Source of the DNA: CAZNLH01 sp964573995
GTDB taxonomy: Bacteria > Gemmatimonadota > CAZMKB01 > CAZNLH01
Assembly (NCBI GenBank): GCA_964573995.1
Contig: CAZNLH010000020.1
Span: 1-45,261 of the forward strand
Reading direction: 5' to 3'
Length of the DNA stretch: 45,261 nucleotides
The position numbers and the translations under genes are program-made. The first letter of the stretch is position 1, and the number at the start of each line of letters is the position of its first letter. Positions 8,992 through 17,364 of the stretch are shown here, in pieces. The notes beneath the pieces were generated by a model that did no database searches, was not told where the DNA came from, and saw nothing but the letters and a program-made list of their open reading frames with translations.

Positions 8992-9729
8992 CTACAGGGT
9001 ATAATTGAGGGAGGTGATGAAGGTGATATCGTTCTTTTTAAGGACCCTGGCAAAGGGCTTGCTGTCGTACTTCTCAAGGAGGCTGGCCTTCAGGGAGAGA
9101 CGATCCGACACCTTTGAGGAGAGGGAGAGTTCCGCATTCAGCAGGTAGTCACCAAAGTCCTTGAAATTGTTCTGTATGTTGAAGTCCTGCGAAAGGCTCG
9201 ACGCCTGCGAGAGGTCCCACGAGAATTTCTCCGAGATCGATAATGTCCCTCTGGTGTCACTCGTGTTGTTGGCAAAGAAATCCGTTACGATATTCGCGCC
9301 GGCGCTCGCAGTTAGATTTACCCCCTCATCCTGCAATATGGTATATCCGACACCCGCCCCAGGTGATGACCTCAGATCGATTTTAGTAAATTTGTCGTAC
9401 TCCAGCCCTATTTTCCCGAAATAAAAGAGGCGTTCCATCGGGAGCAAGTCGTATTGCGACTTGATCCCGCCCCTGTCGGCTGTCTTGTCGCCATTGGTCG
9501 TCGCCAAGGTCAAGTTTGCATCCGTGTTCCACTTCGATTTTTCGCCCGTTTTCACCGCCTGGAAGGTAAGCGCGAGGTTCGTGGTCTCGGAGTTGCCGCC
9601 GGTGGCCGTGAAGCCGAACCCGATGCTGGATGCCCAGGAATCCGAGCCATTCGAGGCCTCTTCAGCCCACGCCACTCGGCCCATGCCGATGATCAGGAAG
9701 AATAACACCGACAACACGGAACTTCGCAT
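8992..9729 (-). CDS. DUF481-family outer-membrane β-barrel protein
   Basis: A protein of 245 residues when started at ATG 9729. A GTG two codons upstream (9735) fits the GGAGG spacing slightly better. Signal peptide residues 1-22 (LFFLIIGMGRVAWAEE). The mature part is a string of amphipathic β-strands with the features of YdiY/DUF481 proteins: SIGFGFTATGGNSETTN near the N-terminus, YFGKIGLEYDKF in the middle and a C-terminal aromatic strand ending ITSLNYTL. DUF481 members are salt- or stress-linked outer-membrane proteins of unknown biochemical function. It lies 117 bp upstream of the FG-GAP gene on the same strand. No cytochrome-porin (MtrB/PioB-like) features are visible. Confidence 0.85.
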   Translation of the reverse strand: MRSSVLSVLFFLIIGMGRVAWAEEASNGSDSWASSIGFGFTATGGNSETTNLALTFQAVKTGEKSKWNTDANLTLATTNGDKTADRGGIKSQYDLLPMERLFYFGKIGLEYDKFTKIDLRSSPGAGVGYTILQDEGVNLTASAGANIVTDFFANNTSDTRGTLSISEKFSWDLSQASSLSQDFNIQNNFKDFGDYLLNAELSLSSKVSDRLSLKASLLEKYDSKPFARVLKKNDITFITSLNYTL

Positions 9730-9879
9730 AATCACGATACACCTCCATCCCCCTTTTGGGAGCACGACCCGTCAGTGCCTTGGGAAATGAAAACCGATAA
9801 CCACCAAGAGATAGTCGTTAGACCTAATTGAAATTTTCACGGAAAGTTAAGGTGGCATGTCCGTGCAACGGGCTTGGGC

Positions 9880-12384
9880 TCAAGCGGTAAGATACGACGC
9901 GGCCTTTTCGCTGGCCGCAACCACGCTCGCCCGGTCATCGGTAAAACATAGTCCGAGCCTTACAAGGCTCTCCTCTACTGCTCCCGACTCCGTTGCGAGG
10001 ATCGGAAAGTAAATCACACGCGGCAGCATGGACAGCCTCTCCCTGACGTCATTGGCTATCCCCATTAGGCCAGAAGTGAAATTCTCGTGGAAACACTCCA
10101 GTCCCTTCGTAAAAGGGAGCAATATGAAATCCGCCCTGCCGCGGAGCCCCTCGAGGTAGTTGCGGACGATCGCCACCGAACCCTCCGGGGCGGTGACAAT
10201 GCTGTCGCTTATCGCACTGAGGTCACGCGAGGCCCCCTCATAACTTACGATATCGACGCCCAAGTCCACAAGAAAAGACTCGATCGACCGCTTGAGGCCC
10301 TCGAACCTCTGTGGCAGACCGAGGGCGATCACCGTCTTCCGGGTGCTCGATGATACCATGGAGACACCGGCTTGGTTCGCCAAGTATTTATTCCTGCTGC
10401 CCCCAAGGACCGACCTCAGGAATTGAAACGATATCCGCATGTCCCTCAAGGCGTTCACGATCGTCTTGACCGGTCGGATCCGGTAGACCTTCCCAGTTGA
10501 GAGCGACTCCACCAGGTTCTTCCAGAATAGGTTTAGTTCGCGGCGGCTCCGGACGTCCCTCAACGAAAAGACGTTCAATCTCCTGTATACTCTGCTCAGT
10601 AAGGGACGGAACCAGAGGTATGGCGATCTCCACTCGAGGATGGTCAGGCGCCCCACGATCGCTTCGCGGAGTTGCTTCCACTCCTTGATGAACCTCGTTT
10701 CGAATGCCGTCTGGGGCCGAGTCTGAAGCCAGAGTTCCTGGACCTCGCACCATACCCCAATCAATCCCCTTATCTCCCTCAATATCTCCCCGGCACGCAT
10801 CCTCAGATAAGCGGGCAGTGGCTCAATCGAATAGCCCGGGCGACGTGCCTTACGCCCCTTGAGACGAAAGAGGCCAGTCAACATGGGATGGCTGCCCTCG
10901 ACGGTTGCAGATCCCTTGTACCAGAAGAACTTCCATAGAGTATCCCAGTATCTACGGGGGTTGCAACTGCGGCTGAGGATCGCCTTCATGTTATCGAAGC
11001 CATAAAATGTCTCCCATGCACCGTGGTATGCACGCTCCCATCTCCCGTTCCCCATGTTCGGGTGATCCGTAGTCTCATGGAAGGAGTCGTACCGGTTGTA
11101 ATCAGGGTCCATGGGTAGGCCCTGACTCACCATACGTCGATGGTCCAGGGAACCCGGGAGCGGAGTGAGCATGAAGAATGATGCCAACTCGACCTTGATT
11201 TCATTCATAAGCGTCCGTATGTCTCTCTCCACCGATTCCTCCGTATCACCCGGGAAACCGATGATATATCCCACGTGCGTCGAGACACCTGCCTTGTGCC
11301 ATGCCGAAATGAGATTCGTGAAGTCTTCGACGACGTTTTGCCTCTTGCCGGCCGCCTTGAGATTTTCCGGGTTCACGCTCTCCATCCCGATGAAGACGTT
11401 CGTACAACCGGCCGCCCTGGCCTTTTCGATAAAGCCCTCGATCTTGTAGGATAAGACGTCGGCCTGTATCATGAACTCGACATCGATCCCCTCTGCGCTC
11501 CGCAGGTGAATGAGGCGATCGAATATCTTCTCCCAGTTTCGGTTCCGGGCGAAGTTGTCATCGGTAAAGAAGTAAAAACTGATACCGCGCCGGTAATTCT
11601 CACGAATCGCCCGGGTGATGACATCGGCATCCCTGCACCTGACCTTCCGGCCGTGTACATTGATGATGGTGCAGAAAGAGCAATTGAACGGGCAGCCCCG
11701 GCCGCAATCTATGGTGCCGAAGTTGGGGAAGACGAAGTGCTTGAGATAATCACGGTTGACAACCGAGACCGGCTGATAGCGAAGATCGGGGGGGTCGCCC
11801 AGGAAGTTGTAAAGGGGCTTGAGGGAGCTATTGATCACGTCCTTGAGGATGCCCCCCCAGCGGCCCTCGACTTCGCCGGCTACGAGGCAGACACCGCGAT
11901 CCATCAGCGACTGTAAGTCTCCGGGAACCTTATCAAAGGTGGCGAGCATGCCGGACACGTGAAAGCCGCCGATGATGACGTCCAATCCACCCTCGACAAA
12001 TTGCGTGGCCAGGTCCGCCGCCCGCGGAAACTGGTTCGTCTGGACACCGACGAGCCCTACGACGGTGCGCGCCCCCTTCTTCCTCCCCATCCTGATGATC
12101 TTCCTGACATTGATCTTCTGGACGGTCTCATCGAGTATCAATGCCCGGATTTCCACCTCATCCCCCAATACCCTTCTATTCTTGACGTCTTCTGTAAGGG
12201 CATAGAGACAGGCAAGTGTGTTACTCGGCAGGACACCCCTGAAGTGATGTATCACGTAACCGTCATCGTCATACTTGGATGGTTTTAAAAGGACGACGTT
12301 CAGCCTCTTGACGGCCCCATTGGCGGATCCGACCCTGCGGGCCGGTCGAACGCCACCCTGGTTTTCAGTCTTTTCTTTCATCAT
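9880..12384 (-). CDS. B12-binding-domain radical SAM protein with extra C-terminal domain
   Basis: A protein of 834 residues. Residues about 25-190 form a cobalamin-binding-type Rossmann domain (VVLLKPSKYDDDG, GLVGVQTNQFPRA, VIIGGFHVSG). The radical SAM core follows, with C231-x3-C235-x2-C238 in CPFNCSFC for the [4Fe-4S] cluster and later FTDDNF, FIGMESVNPE and GYIIGFPGDT. About 450-680 is a charged helical region with many Trp and Arg residues. Residues about 690-834 look like a separate α/β domain (VIALGLPQRFEGL...LVDLGVDIVSYE...ADFILLPFTKGLECF), reminiscent of DUF2229/2-hydroxyacyl-CoA dehydratase-activase segments; that likeness is a guess. The substrate is unknown. The gene is divergent from the sirtuin gene. 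ATG 12384 has no ribosome-binding site; see the promoter entry. Confidence 0.88.
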   Translation of the reverse strand: MMKEKTENQGGVRPARRVGSANGAVKRLNVVLLKPSKYDDDGYVIHHFRGVLPSNTLACLYALTEDVKNRRVLGDEVEIRALILDETVQKINVRKIIRMGRKKGARTVVGLVGVQTNQFPRAADLATQFVEGGLDVIIGGFHVSGMLATFDKVPGDLQSLMDRGVCLVAGEVEGRWGGILKDVINSSLKPLYNFLGDPPDLRYQPVSVVNRDYLKHFVFPNFGTIDCGRGCPFNCSFCTIINVHGRKVRCRDADVITRAIRENYRRGISFYFFTDDNFARNRNWEKIFDRLIHLRSAEGIDVEFMIQADVLSYKIEGFIEKARAAGCTNVFIGMESVNPENLKAAGKRQNVVEDFTNLISAWHKAGVSTHVGYIIGFPGDTEESVERDIRTLMNEIKVELASFFMLTPLPGSLDHRRMVSQGLPMDPDYNRYDSFHETTDHPNMGNGRWERAYHGAWETFYGFDNMKAILSRSCNPRRYWDTLWKFFWYKGSATVEGSHPMLTGLFRLKGRKARRPGYSIEPLPAYLRMRAGEILREIRGLIGVWCEVQELWLQTRPQTAFETRFIKEWKQLREAIVGRLTILEWRSPYLWFRPLLSRVYRRLNVFSLRDVRSRRELNLFWKNLVESLSTGKVYRIRPVKTIVNALRDMRISFQFLRSVLGGSRNKYLANQAGVSMVSSSTRKTVIALGLPQRFEGLKRSIESFLVDLGVDIVSYEGASRDLSAISDSIVTAPEGSVAIVRNYLEGLRGRADFILLPFTKGLECFHENFTSGLMGIANDVRERLSMLPRVIYFPILATESGAVEESLVRLGLCFTDDRASVVAASEKAASYLTA

Positions 12385-12391
12385 CGTGCTC

Positions 12392-12420
12392 TATTTAGCC
12401 CTTTCGTTGTGGAATGTCAA
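12392..12420 (-). promoter_or_regulatory. Candidate sigma-70 promoter for the radical SAM gene
   Basis: A perfect -35 TTGACA (12415-12420), a 17-base spacer and a -10-like TAAATA (12392-12397) lie on the minus strand. Transcription would begin at or within a base or two of ATG 12384, and no Shine-Dalgarno sequence precedes that ATG, so the message may be leaderless. The -10 match is only moderate. Confidence 0.5.
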
Positions 12421-12497
12421 GTGGCTGTCAGTCGGGACCTTCCACCTGCGCCACGCAACTGGATACTTTCCCCGGAACTCGATTCATCTTATAATAT

Positions 12498-13343
12498 ATG
12501 CATCTACCAGTCAAGAGAGGACTCCCGGTATCTATTGCGGAGGCAGAAAAAATCGGCCTGATCATAGACATGATGGAAGGCCACTCGATCCCCGAAGACG
12601 TCTTCTCGATACTCAAGGATTTGAAGTCTGTCGTTGCCCTGACCGGTGCGGGCATCTCGGTTGAGAGCGGGATCCCGGACTTCAGGAGCCCCGGCGGCCT
12701 GTGGGATACCTTCGACCCTGCAGTCTACGCCTCCATCCAAACCTTCCTCTCGGACCCCCGGCGTTCCTGGAAACTCTTCCGGGCGGTCGACGAGATCCTC
12801 AGGGGAAAGAGGCCGAACCCCGCACATTACGCGCTTGCAGACCTGGAACAGGCCGGGATCCTCGAGGCCGTCATCACCCAGAACATCGACGGCCTCCACC
12901 AGGAGGCCGGGACAGACAGGGTGATAGAGGTCCACGGCAACCACCGGTTCCTCGAATGCCTTCGTTGCGGGTTACGGGTCCCGGTGGACGATCCCCCTAT
13001 CGAGCCTGGCAGGGTGCCACGATGCGAAGAATGCGGTTTCCCTCTCAAGCCAAGCGTCGTCCTCTTCGGAGAGGCGGTCCGCCACGTCGACGAAGCCAAC
13101 GAGGCCGTTCTATCGTGTGAGGCCCTGTTTGTCATTGGGACCTCGGCCCAGGTCTACCCGGTCGCCTCGCTCCCCGCTTCAGTAAAGGAGAAAGGTGGGC
13201 TTGTCTTCGAGTTCAATCTAAATGAGACCTGCCTGACAGGGATGGTCACCGATTGTCTCTTCAGGGGAAGAGCGGGGCGGAGCCTTCCCTTCATAAGAGA
13301 CTTCATGATCTCCGGGCAAAGGCACTCATCGGAACAAGAGTAG
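12498..13343 (+). CDS. cobB: NAD-dependent protein deacylase (Sir2/CobB family)
   Basis: A protein of up to 281 residues. It removes acyl groups from lysines using NAD+. Family motifs: GAGIS (50-54) with SGIPDFRSPGGLW, TQNIDGLH (127-134), catalytic H146 in EVHGNHR, four zinc cysteines C154, C157, C176 and C179, and the NAD-binding GTSAQVYPV segment. The start is uncertain. ATG 12498 lies three bases after a TATAAT sequence and has no ribosome-binding site, so if that hexamer is the promoter, a start near ATG 12570/12573 would be needed, still upstream of the conserved domain. The gene is convergent with selD and their 3' ends overlap by 18 bp. It is the only long plus-strand CDS between the IS and 44 kb. 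Confidence 0.93.
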   Translation: MHLPVKRGLPVSIAEAEKIGLIIDMMEGHSIPEDVFSILKDLKSVVALTGAGISVESGIPDFRSPGGLWDTFDPAVYASIQTFLSDPRRSWKLFRAVDEILRGKRPNPAHYALADLEQAGILEAVITQNIDGLHQEAGTDRVIEVHGNHRFLECLRCGLRVPVDDPPIEPGRVPRCEECGFPLKPSVVLFGEAVRHVDEANEAVLSCEALFVIGTSAQVYPVASLPASVKEKGGLVFEFNLNETCLTGMVTDCLFRGRAGRSLPFIRDFMISGQRHSSEQE

Positions 13344-14381
13344 GTCTTCTCCCCGACGTTCCAGTACACTCCCGATCACGCGGGCCTCCGCTAAGCCCGC
13401 TTCCTGTAGGGCCACAACGAGATTTGAGGCCTTAGAACGCTCAACACACAGGAAGAGTCCCCCCGACGTTTGCGGGTCGAAGGCGAGTGAGAGGAGTGGG
13501 TCTCCTTTCTCCCGCTCCACCAACCGGTACCGGCCCGAGAGGTCCTGCCGGTTCGCCTGTTCACCGCCGGTCGTCACCCCCTCAGAAATCAGGTCCATTG
13601 CGCACGGCAGTGGAACCAACTCGGCAAGATCAATCTCGATGCTCACACCGCTCGCATCGGCCATCTCGGCGGCATGGCCCGCCAGCCCGAAGCCGGTGAT
13701 ATCCTTGACGGCATGGATGGAATAGTCCGCGGCAACCTCAATTGCCTCCCGGTTGAGTTGCTTCATGGAACGTGTCAACACCTCAACGGCTTCCTCATCC
13801 AGCCGTTCCTTCTTCAACGCCGTGGAGAGGATTCCGGTGCCGAGGGCCTTGGTCAGGACTATGGCATCCCCAGGCAATGCACTATCGCACTTCAATATCT
13901 TGTCGGGATGGACGGCTCCGGTCACGGCAAGACCGTACTTGAGTTCATCATCGGAGACCGTGTGACCACCAAGCAGGATGACACCCGCCTCGGCGAGTTT
14001 ATCGGCGCCTCCCTTGAGGATCTCCTCGAGGATCGAGATGGGTAACGCCCGATCCGGGAAGCAGGCGATGTTGAGGGCCGTCAGGGGCATTCCCCCCATT
14101 GCATAGACATCGGATAAGGCATTGGCCACCGCGACTTGACCGAAGTCATATGGATCGTTCAGGATCGGCGTGAAGAAGTCGACTGTCTGTATCAGGGCCA
14201 GTTCTTCATTGATCTTGTAGACACCCGCATCGTCCATATTCTCCGATGTAACGAGCACCCTCGGGTCTTCCAACGAGTGAATGCCTGACAACGCTTCTCG
14301 CAAGCCCGCCGGGCTCAACTTGGAGGCTCAACCCGCGCATCGTACCATTTCTGTCAACTTGAATATCTCTTCCCTTGTCAA
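13326..14381 (-). CDS. selD: Selenide, water dikinase, itself a selenoprotein (in-frame TGA = Sec18)
   Basis: SelD makes selenophosphate from selenide and ATP, for selenocysteine and selenouridine synthesis. A conventional open frame starts only at TTG 14318 and lacks the catalytic N-terminus. Reading upstream in the same frame restores the family sequence: KLTEMVRCAG, then TGA (14328-14330), then ASKLSP. The TGA stands exactly where SelD has its catalytic Cys or Sec, so it is read as selenocysteine 18. The start is TTG 14381, behind AAGAAGG at eight bases, overlapping the ridA stop (TTGA). Length 351 residues. Downstream motifs are normal: TVDFFTPI, ANALSDVYAMGG, GGHTVSDDE and TGFGLAGHA. A hairpin follows the TGA at the spacing of a bacterial SECIS. 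The 3' end overlaps the convergent sirtuin gene. The function is near certain; the Sec reading is very strong inference. Confidence 0.93.
14301..14317 (-). promoter_or_regulatory. Candidate bacterial SECIS hairpin in selD
   Basis: On the minus strand, ten bases after the in-frame TGA (14328-14330), UGAGCCC-GGC-GGGCUUG can pair over seven base pairs (four G-C, one A-U, two G-U) with a three-base loop beginning with G. The apical loop starts 18 bases after the UGA. A G in the first loop positions and this spacing match the loose consensus for SelB-recognised bSECIS elements. Confidence 0.6.
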
Positions 14382-14770
14382 TCTCGCCGCCTTCTTGCAA
14401 TGACCTCTATCTCCACGAGCGCGCCCTTCGGCAGTCTCGAGACCTCGACAACGGACCTCGCCGGGAAGGGGGGAGTGGAAAAGGCCTCCGCGTATATGCG
14501 GTTCAATGCCGGATAGTCATCCATCTCCTTGAGATAGACGGTTACCTTTACCACGTCGCCCAACTTGCAACCGGCAGCCTGCAAGATCTCCCGTATATTT
14601 TGTATGGCGATTCGCGCCTGCTCCTCCGTTGTATCTCCCCTGACATCGGACTCTCCTGACGGGATGGCAATCTGCCCTGCCGTAAAGACCATCTCATCGC
14701 AGGAAGAGATTACCCCTTGAGAATAAGGGCCGATGGGCAGCGGCGCCGTCTCAGTCCGTATTTCTTTCAT
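14378..14770 (-). CDS. ridA: RidA/YjgF-family enamine/imine deaminase
   Basis: A protein of 130 residues, the standard length. RidA hydrolyses reactive 2-aminoacrylate-type enamines released by PLP enzymes. Family marks: PIGPYSQG at 12-19, FTAGQIAI, the conserved Arg (R105) in PARSVVEVSRLP and the C-terminal GALVEIEVIA strand. The start is ATG 14770 with AAGGAG eight bases upstream. Its stop overlaps the TTG start of selD by TTGA, so selD is probably translationally coupled. Nothing unusual is seen. Confidence 0.95.
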   Translation of the reverse strand: MKEIRTETAPLPIGPYSQGVISSCDEMVFTAGQIAIPSGESDVRGDTTEEQARIAIQNIREILQAAGCKLGDVVKVTVYLKEMDDYPALNRIYAEAFSTPPFPARSVVEVSRLPKGALVEIEVIARRRRD

Positions 14771-14833
14771 TGCACATGCTCCTTAGCAGGTTGACGCGAG
14801 TGACAAACAATGCGATCGCCCAATCATTTTACA

Positions 14834-16195
14834 TCAGTAAATATTGAAGAGACGCAGCCCGTCATTCGCCGTAACGTAGACCATCATGAGGATCAACAGG
14901 ATCATTCCGACCTGTGAAAGCCTCAGCCGCACCTTCTCGGAAACCGGTCTGCCCTGAACCTTCTCGATCAGGAGGAATAGTACATGACCTCCATCCAGGA
15001 CGGGGATGGGAAGCATGTTCAGAACAGCGAGATTTATACTGAAGAGAGCCATGAAACGGAGGAGGTAAGAGAAACCCCATCTGGCACGGTTTCCGGCCAG
15101 TTGACCGATCATTACGGGGCCGCCCAGCATCTTGGGAGATATCTCACCGGTAACCAATTGCTTCAACGTTATCAGCACATAAGCCGCGATATAATAACTC
15201 TCCCTGGCCCCCTCCACCAATGACCCTGGCAGTGACAACTGCTCTCTCGGTAGGTCGTTCAAGATACCTATCTGGCCAACCTCTTGGTAATTCTCGCCAT
15301 TGGCCGGCACCACCTTTCGTTCCGGGGTAACCTTCAGGTCGACTATATCCTCGCCCCTGCGCACTTTTACGTCAAGTTCCCTCTCTGGGTTCACCTTGAT
15401 CGCACGGACCGCCATGGACCAATTGTCGATTTTTATCCCCTCAATTGAAAAGATAACGTCTCCCCGCTGAAAACCGGCCTTATCCGCCGGACTCTCCTTC
15501 CTGACCTCACCCACCCTCGCCGGTATTGCCGGCCTGATTGCACCGGCCAGCCTCTCCCTCGTCTCCTTGTCTGCGGCGGGGATCCTTGCCTCGTGGAGGT
15601 CTCCATCAACATCCATCCACCTCAGGCTGAGTGGCTTGGTCTCATCCTCAACAATCGACACGACCTCATCCCACTGCTTGACATTGACCCCGCTCACCGA
15701 TATAAGATGGTCTCCCTCCTTCAAATCCTTCAATTCCTCTATGGCGCCGCCTTCCCCCCAGTCGACCTCACCGATCGAAGTGACCGGCAGGTAAGATATT
15801 CCCTGGTAAGCAACGAGGATGAAAAAGAGGAGGAATCCCCAGGCATAGTTCATTATGGATCCAGCGGAGACGACGGCCAGTCTCGCCCATACGGGCTTCT
15901 GATCGAAATCCCGCGGAGAGGGGGCGGTTGCAGCCTCATTGTCGCCGTTTTCATCTCCCCCCTCGATGAATTCCCCGGATGTCTCGCCGGCCATCTTGAC
16001 ATAACCGCCGAATGGAATCGCGGAAAGGCAATAATCGGTCTCCCCCCTCTTGATCCCGATCAACCTGGGACCAAGCCCGATTGAAAACCTTGGGACCTTG
16101 ATATCCACACTCTTTGCAACCACGAAGTGGCCGAGTTCGTGTATCACGATCAGGATACCCAGTACAAAAATAGTAGCGAGCATGGTAATCAGCAT
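14834..16195 (-). CDS. rseP: Site-2 intramembrane zinc metalloprotease RseP
   Basis: A protein of 453 residues. RseP/S2P proteases cut transmembrane anti-sigma factors and signal-peptide remnants within the inner membrane. The zinc motif HELGH lies at residues 19-23 in the first membrane helix. The other half-site is near the C-terminus in NMLPIPVLDGGH. Two periplasmic PDZ-like domains lie between (around 125-205 and 220-300, the second with SPADKAGFQRGDVIFSI). Four membrane helices are visible. The start ATG 16195 overlaps the dxr stop by a few bases and has AAGGAG five bases upstream within dxr. It is the last gene of the uppS-cdsA-dxr-rseP string, a widespread order. Confidence 0.96.
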   Translation of the reverse strand: MLITMLATIFVLGILIVIHELGHFVVAKSVDIKVPRFSIGLGPRLIGIKRGETDYCLSAIPFGGYVKMAGETSGEFIEGGDENGDNEAATAPSPRDFDQKPVWARLAVVSAGSIMNYAWGFLLFFILVAYQGISYLPVTSIGEVDWGEGGAIEELKDLKEGDHLISVSGVNVKQWDEVVSIVEDETKPLSLRWMDVDGDLHEARIPAADKETRERLAGAIRPAIPARVGEVRKESPADKAGFQRGDVIFSIEGIKIDNWSMAVRAIKVNPERELDVKVRRGEDIVDLKVTPERKVVPANGENYQEVGQIGILNDLPREQLSLPGSLVEGARESYYIAAYVLITLKQLVTGEISPKMLGGPVMIGQLAGNRARWGFSYLLRFMALFSINLAVLNMLPIPVLDGGHVLFLLIEKVQGRPVSEKVRLRLSQVGMILLILMMVYVTANDGLRLFNIY

Positions 16196-17343
16196 ATCAG
16201 CTCCTTAGCCCGTCTTCTCGCCCACCTATCGGCATCCATGAGAACATCCCAATCGGGCTGACTGGTATAGGGATGTTCCATAAGGACGCGTTCGATGACG
16301 CCGGGGATCCTTTGGAAGGGAAGCCGTTCCTCCAGGAATCCCCTCGCTGCTTCTTCATTGGCCGCGTTGAAGACGGCGGGCGCCGTTCCAGCCATCTTCC
16401 CCGCGTGAAAGGCCATTGCCAGTACCGGGAAGAGGTCTTCCCTCACTTCCTCGAACGTCAAAGGGCTCCCTCTGACAAGATCGTAATGCTCCCCCTCCCT
16501 CAAGACCCTGTCCGGATACGTGAGGGCGTACTGGATCGGCAGTTTCATGTCCGGCGTGCCCAACTGGGCCATAATGGGGCCATCTATGAACCTTACCATC
16601 GAGTGGACTACGGACTGGGGGTGTATTACCACCTCGATCCTATCGTAATCGAGGCCGAAGAGAAAATGAGCCTCGATGACCTCGAGACCCTTGTTGGCCA
16701 GCGAAGCCGAATCAACCGTTATCTTATCACCCATCTTCCAGACAGGATGGGCGAGCGCCTCTTCCACGGTCACGGTCTCCAACTGTTCCGCCGAATAGTT
16801 CCTAAATGGCCCGCCCGATGCGGTCAGGATGATCGAATCGATCAGGTCCCTCCGCCGGCCATTCAACACCTGGAAAATCGCACTGTGTTCACTGTCGACC
16901 GGGATAACCTCCCCCCCGTTATCCCGGCCGGCGCGCATCACGAGTTCTCCTCCCATCACCAATGCCTCTTTGTTCGCCAACGCCACCCGTTTCCCCCTGC
17001 GAAGGGCCTCAATGGTCGGGACAAGGCCCACGCTACCCACCAGCGCGTTGAGAACGATATCCGCCTCCTTCATGGAGGCGACCTGAACGATCCCCTCCAG
17101 GCCCACACAGACCTCGATGTCCGCGGCGCCGATCCTATCCCTCAGGTCTGCGAAACCTTCCTTTTCACCCACAGCGACAGCCAACGGGTGGAACGCTCCG
17201 CACTGTTCCAGCAGGCAATCGACGTTTCGGTTTGCGGTAAGCCCCACAACCTCAAAACGATCACCTAATTCAGCAATGACCTCGAGTGCCCTGCGACCGA
17301 CCGAACCGGTCGATCCAAGCACCGCAACCCCTTTGGGAACCAC
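16189..17343 (-). CDS. dxr: 1-deoxy-D-xylulose 5-phosphate reductoisomerase
   Basis: A protein of 384 residues. It turns DXP into MEP with NADPH, the committed step of the MEP isoprenoid pathway. The N-terminal NADPH site GSTGSVG is at residues 9-15. Metal- and substrate-binding segments include ALANKEALVMGGE, PVDSEHSAIFQ, LTASGGPF and VDSASLANKGLEVIEAH, all intact. The start is GTG 17343, with GGAGGG about 11 bases upstream. It overlaps rseP by 7 bp and lies 21 bp downstream of cdsA. The pathway links naturally to uppS in the same operon. Confidence 0.97.
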   Translation of the reverse strand: MVPKGVAVLGSTGSVGRRALEVIAELGDRFEVVGLTANRNVDCLLEQCGAFHPLAVAVGEKEGFADLRDRIGAADIEVCVGLEGIVQVASMKEADIVLNALVGSVGLVPTIEALRRGKRVALANKEALVMGGELVMRAGRDNGGEVIPVDSEHSAIFQVLNGRRRDLIDSIILTASGGPFRNYSAEQLETVTVEEALAHPVWKMGDKITVDSASLANKGLEVIEAHFLFGLDYDRIEVVIHPQSVVHSMVRFIDGPIMAQLGTPDMKLPIQYALTYPDRVLREGEHYDLVRGSPLTFEEVREDLFPVLAMAFHAGKMAGTAPAVFNAANEEAARGFLEERLPFQRIPGVIERVLMEHPYTSQPDWDVLMDADRWARRRAKELIC

Positions 17344-17364
17344 CTCTCGTTCGCCCTCCGCGAT

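Noticed and set aside
8992..9729. DUF481 barrel as outer-membrane porin of the cytochrome system
   Set aside because: It lacks the length and CxxC features of MtrB/PioB-type porins and lies 18 kb from the cytochrome genes.
12490..12495. TATAAT as promoter of the sirtuin gene
   Set aside because: It lies three bases before the first ATG and has no good -35, so it would require a downstream start. Kept only as a comment on the uncertain start.
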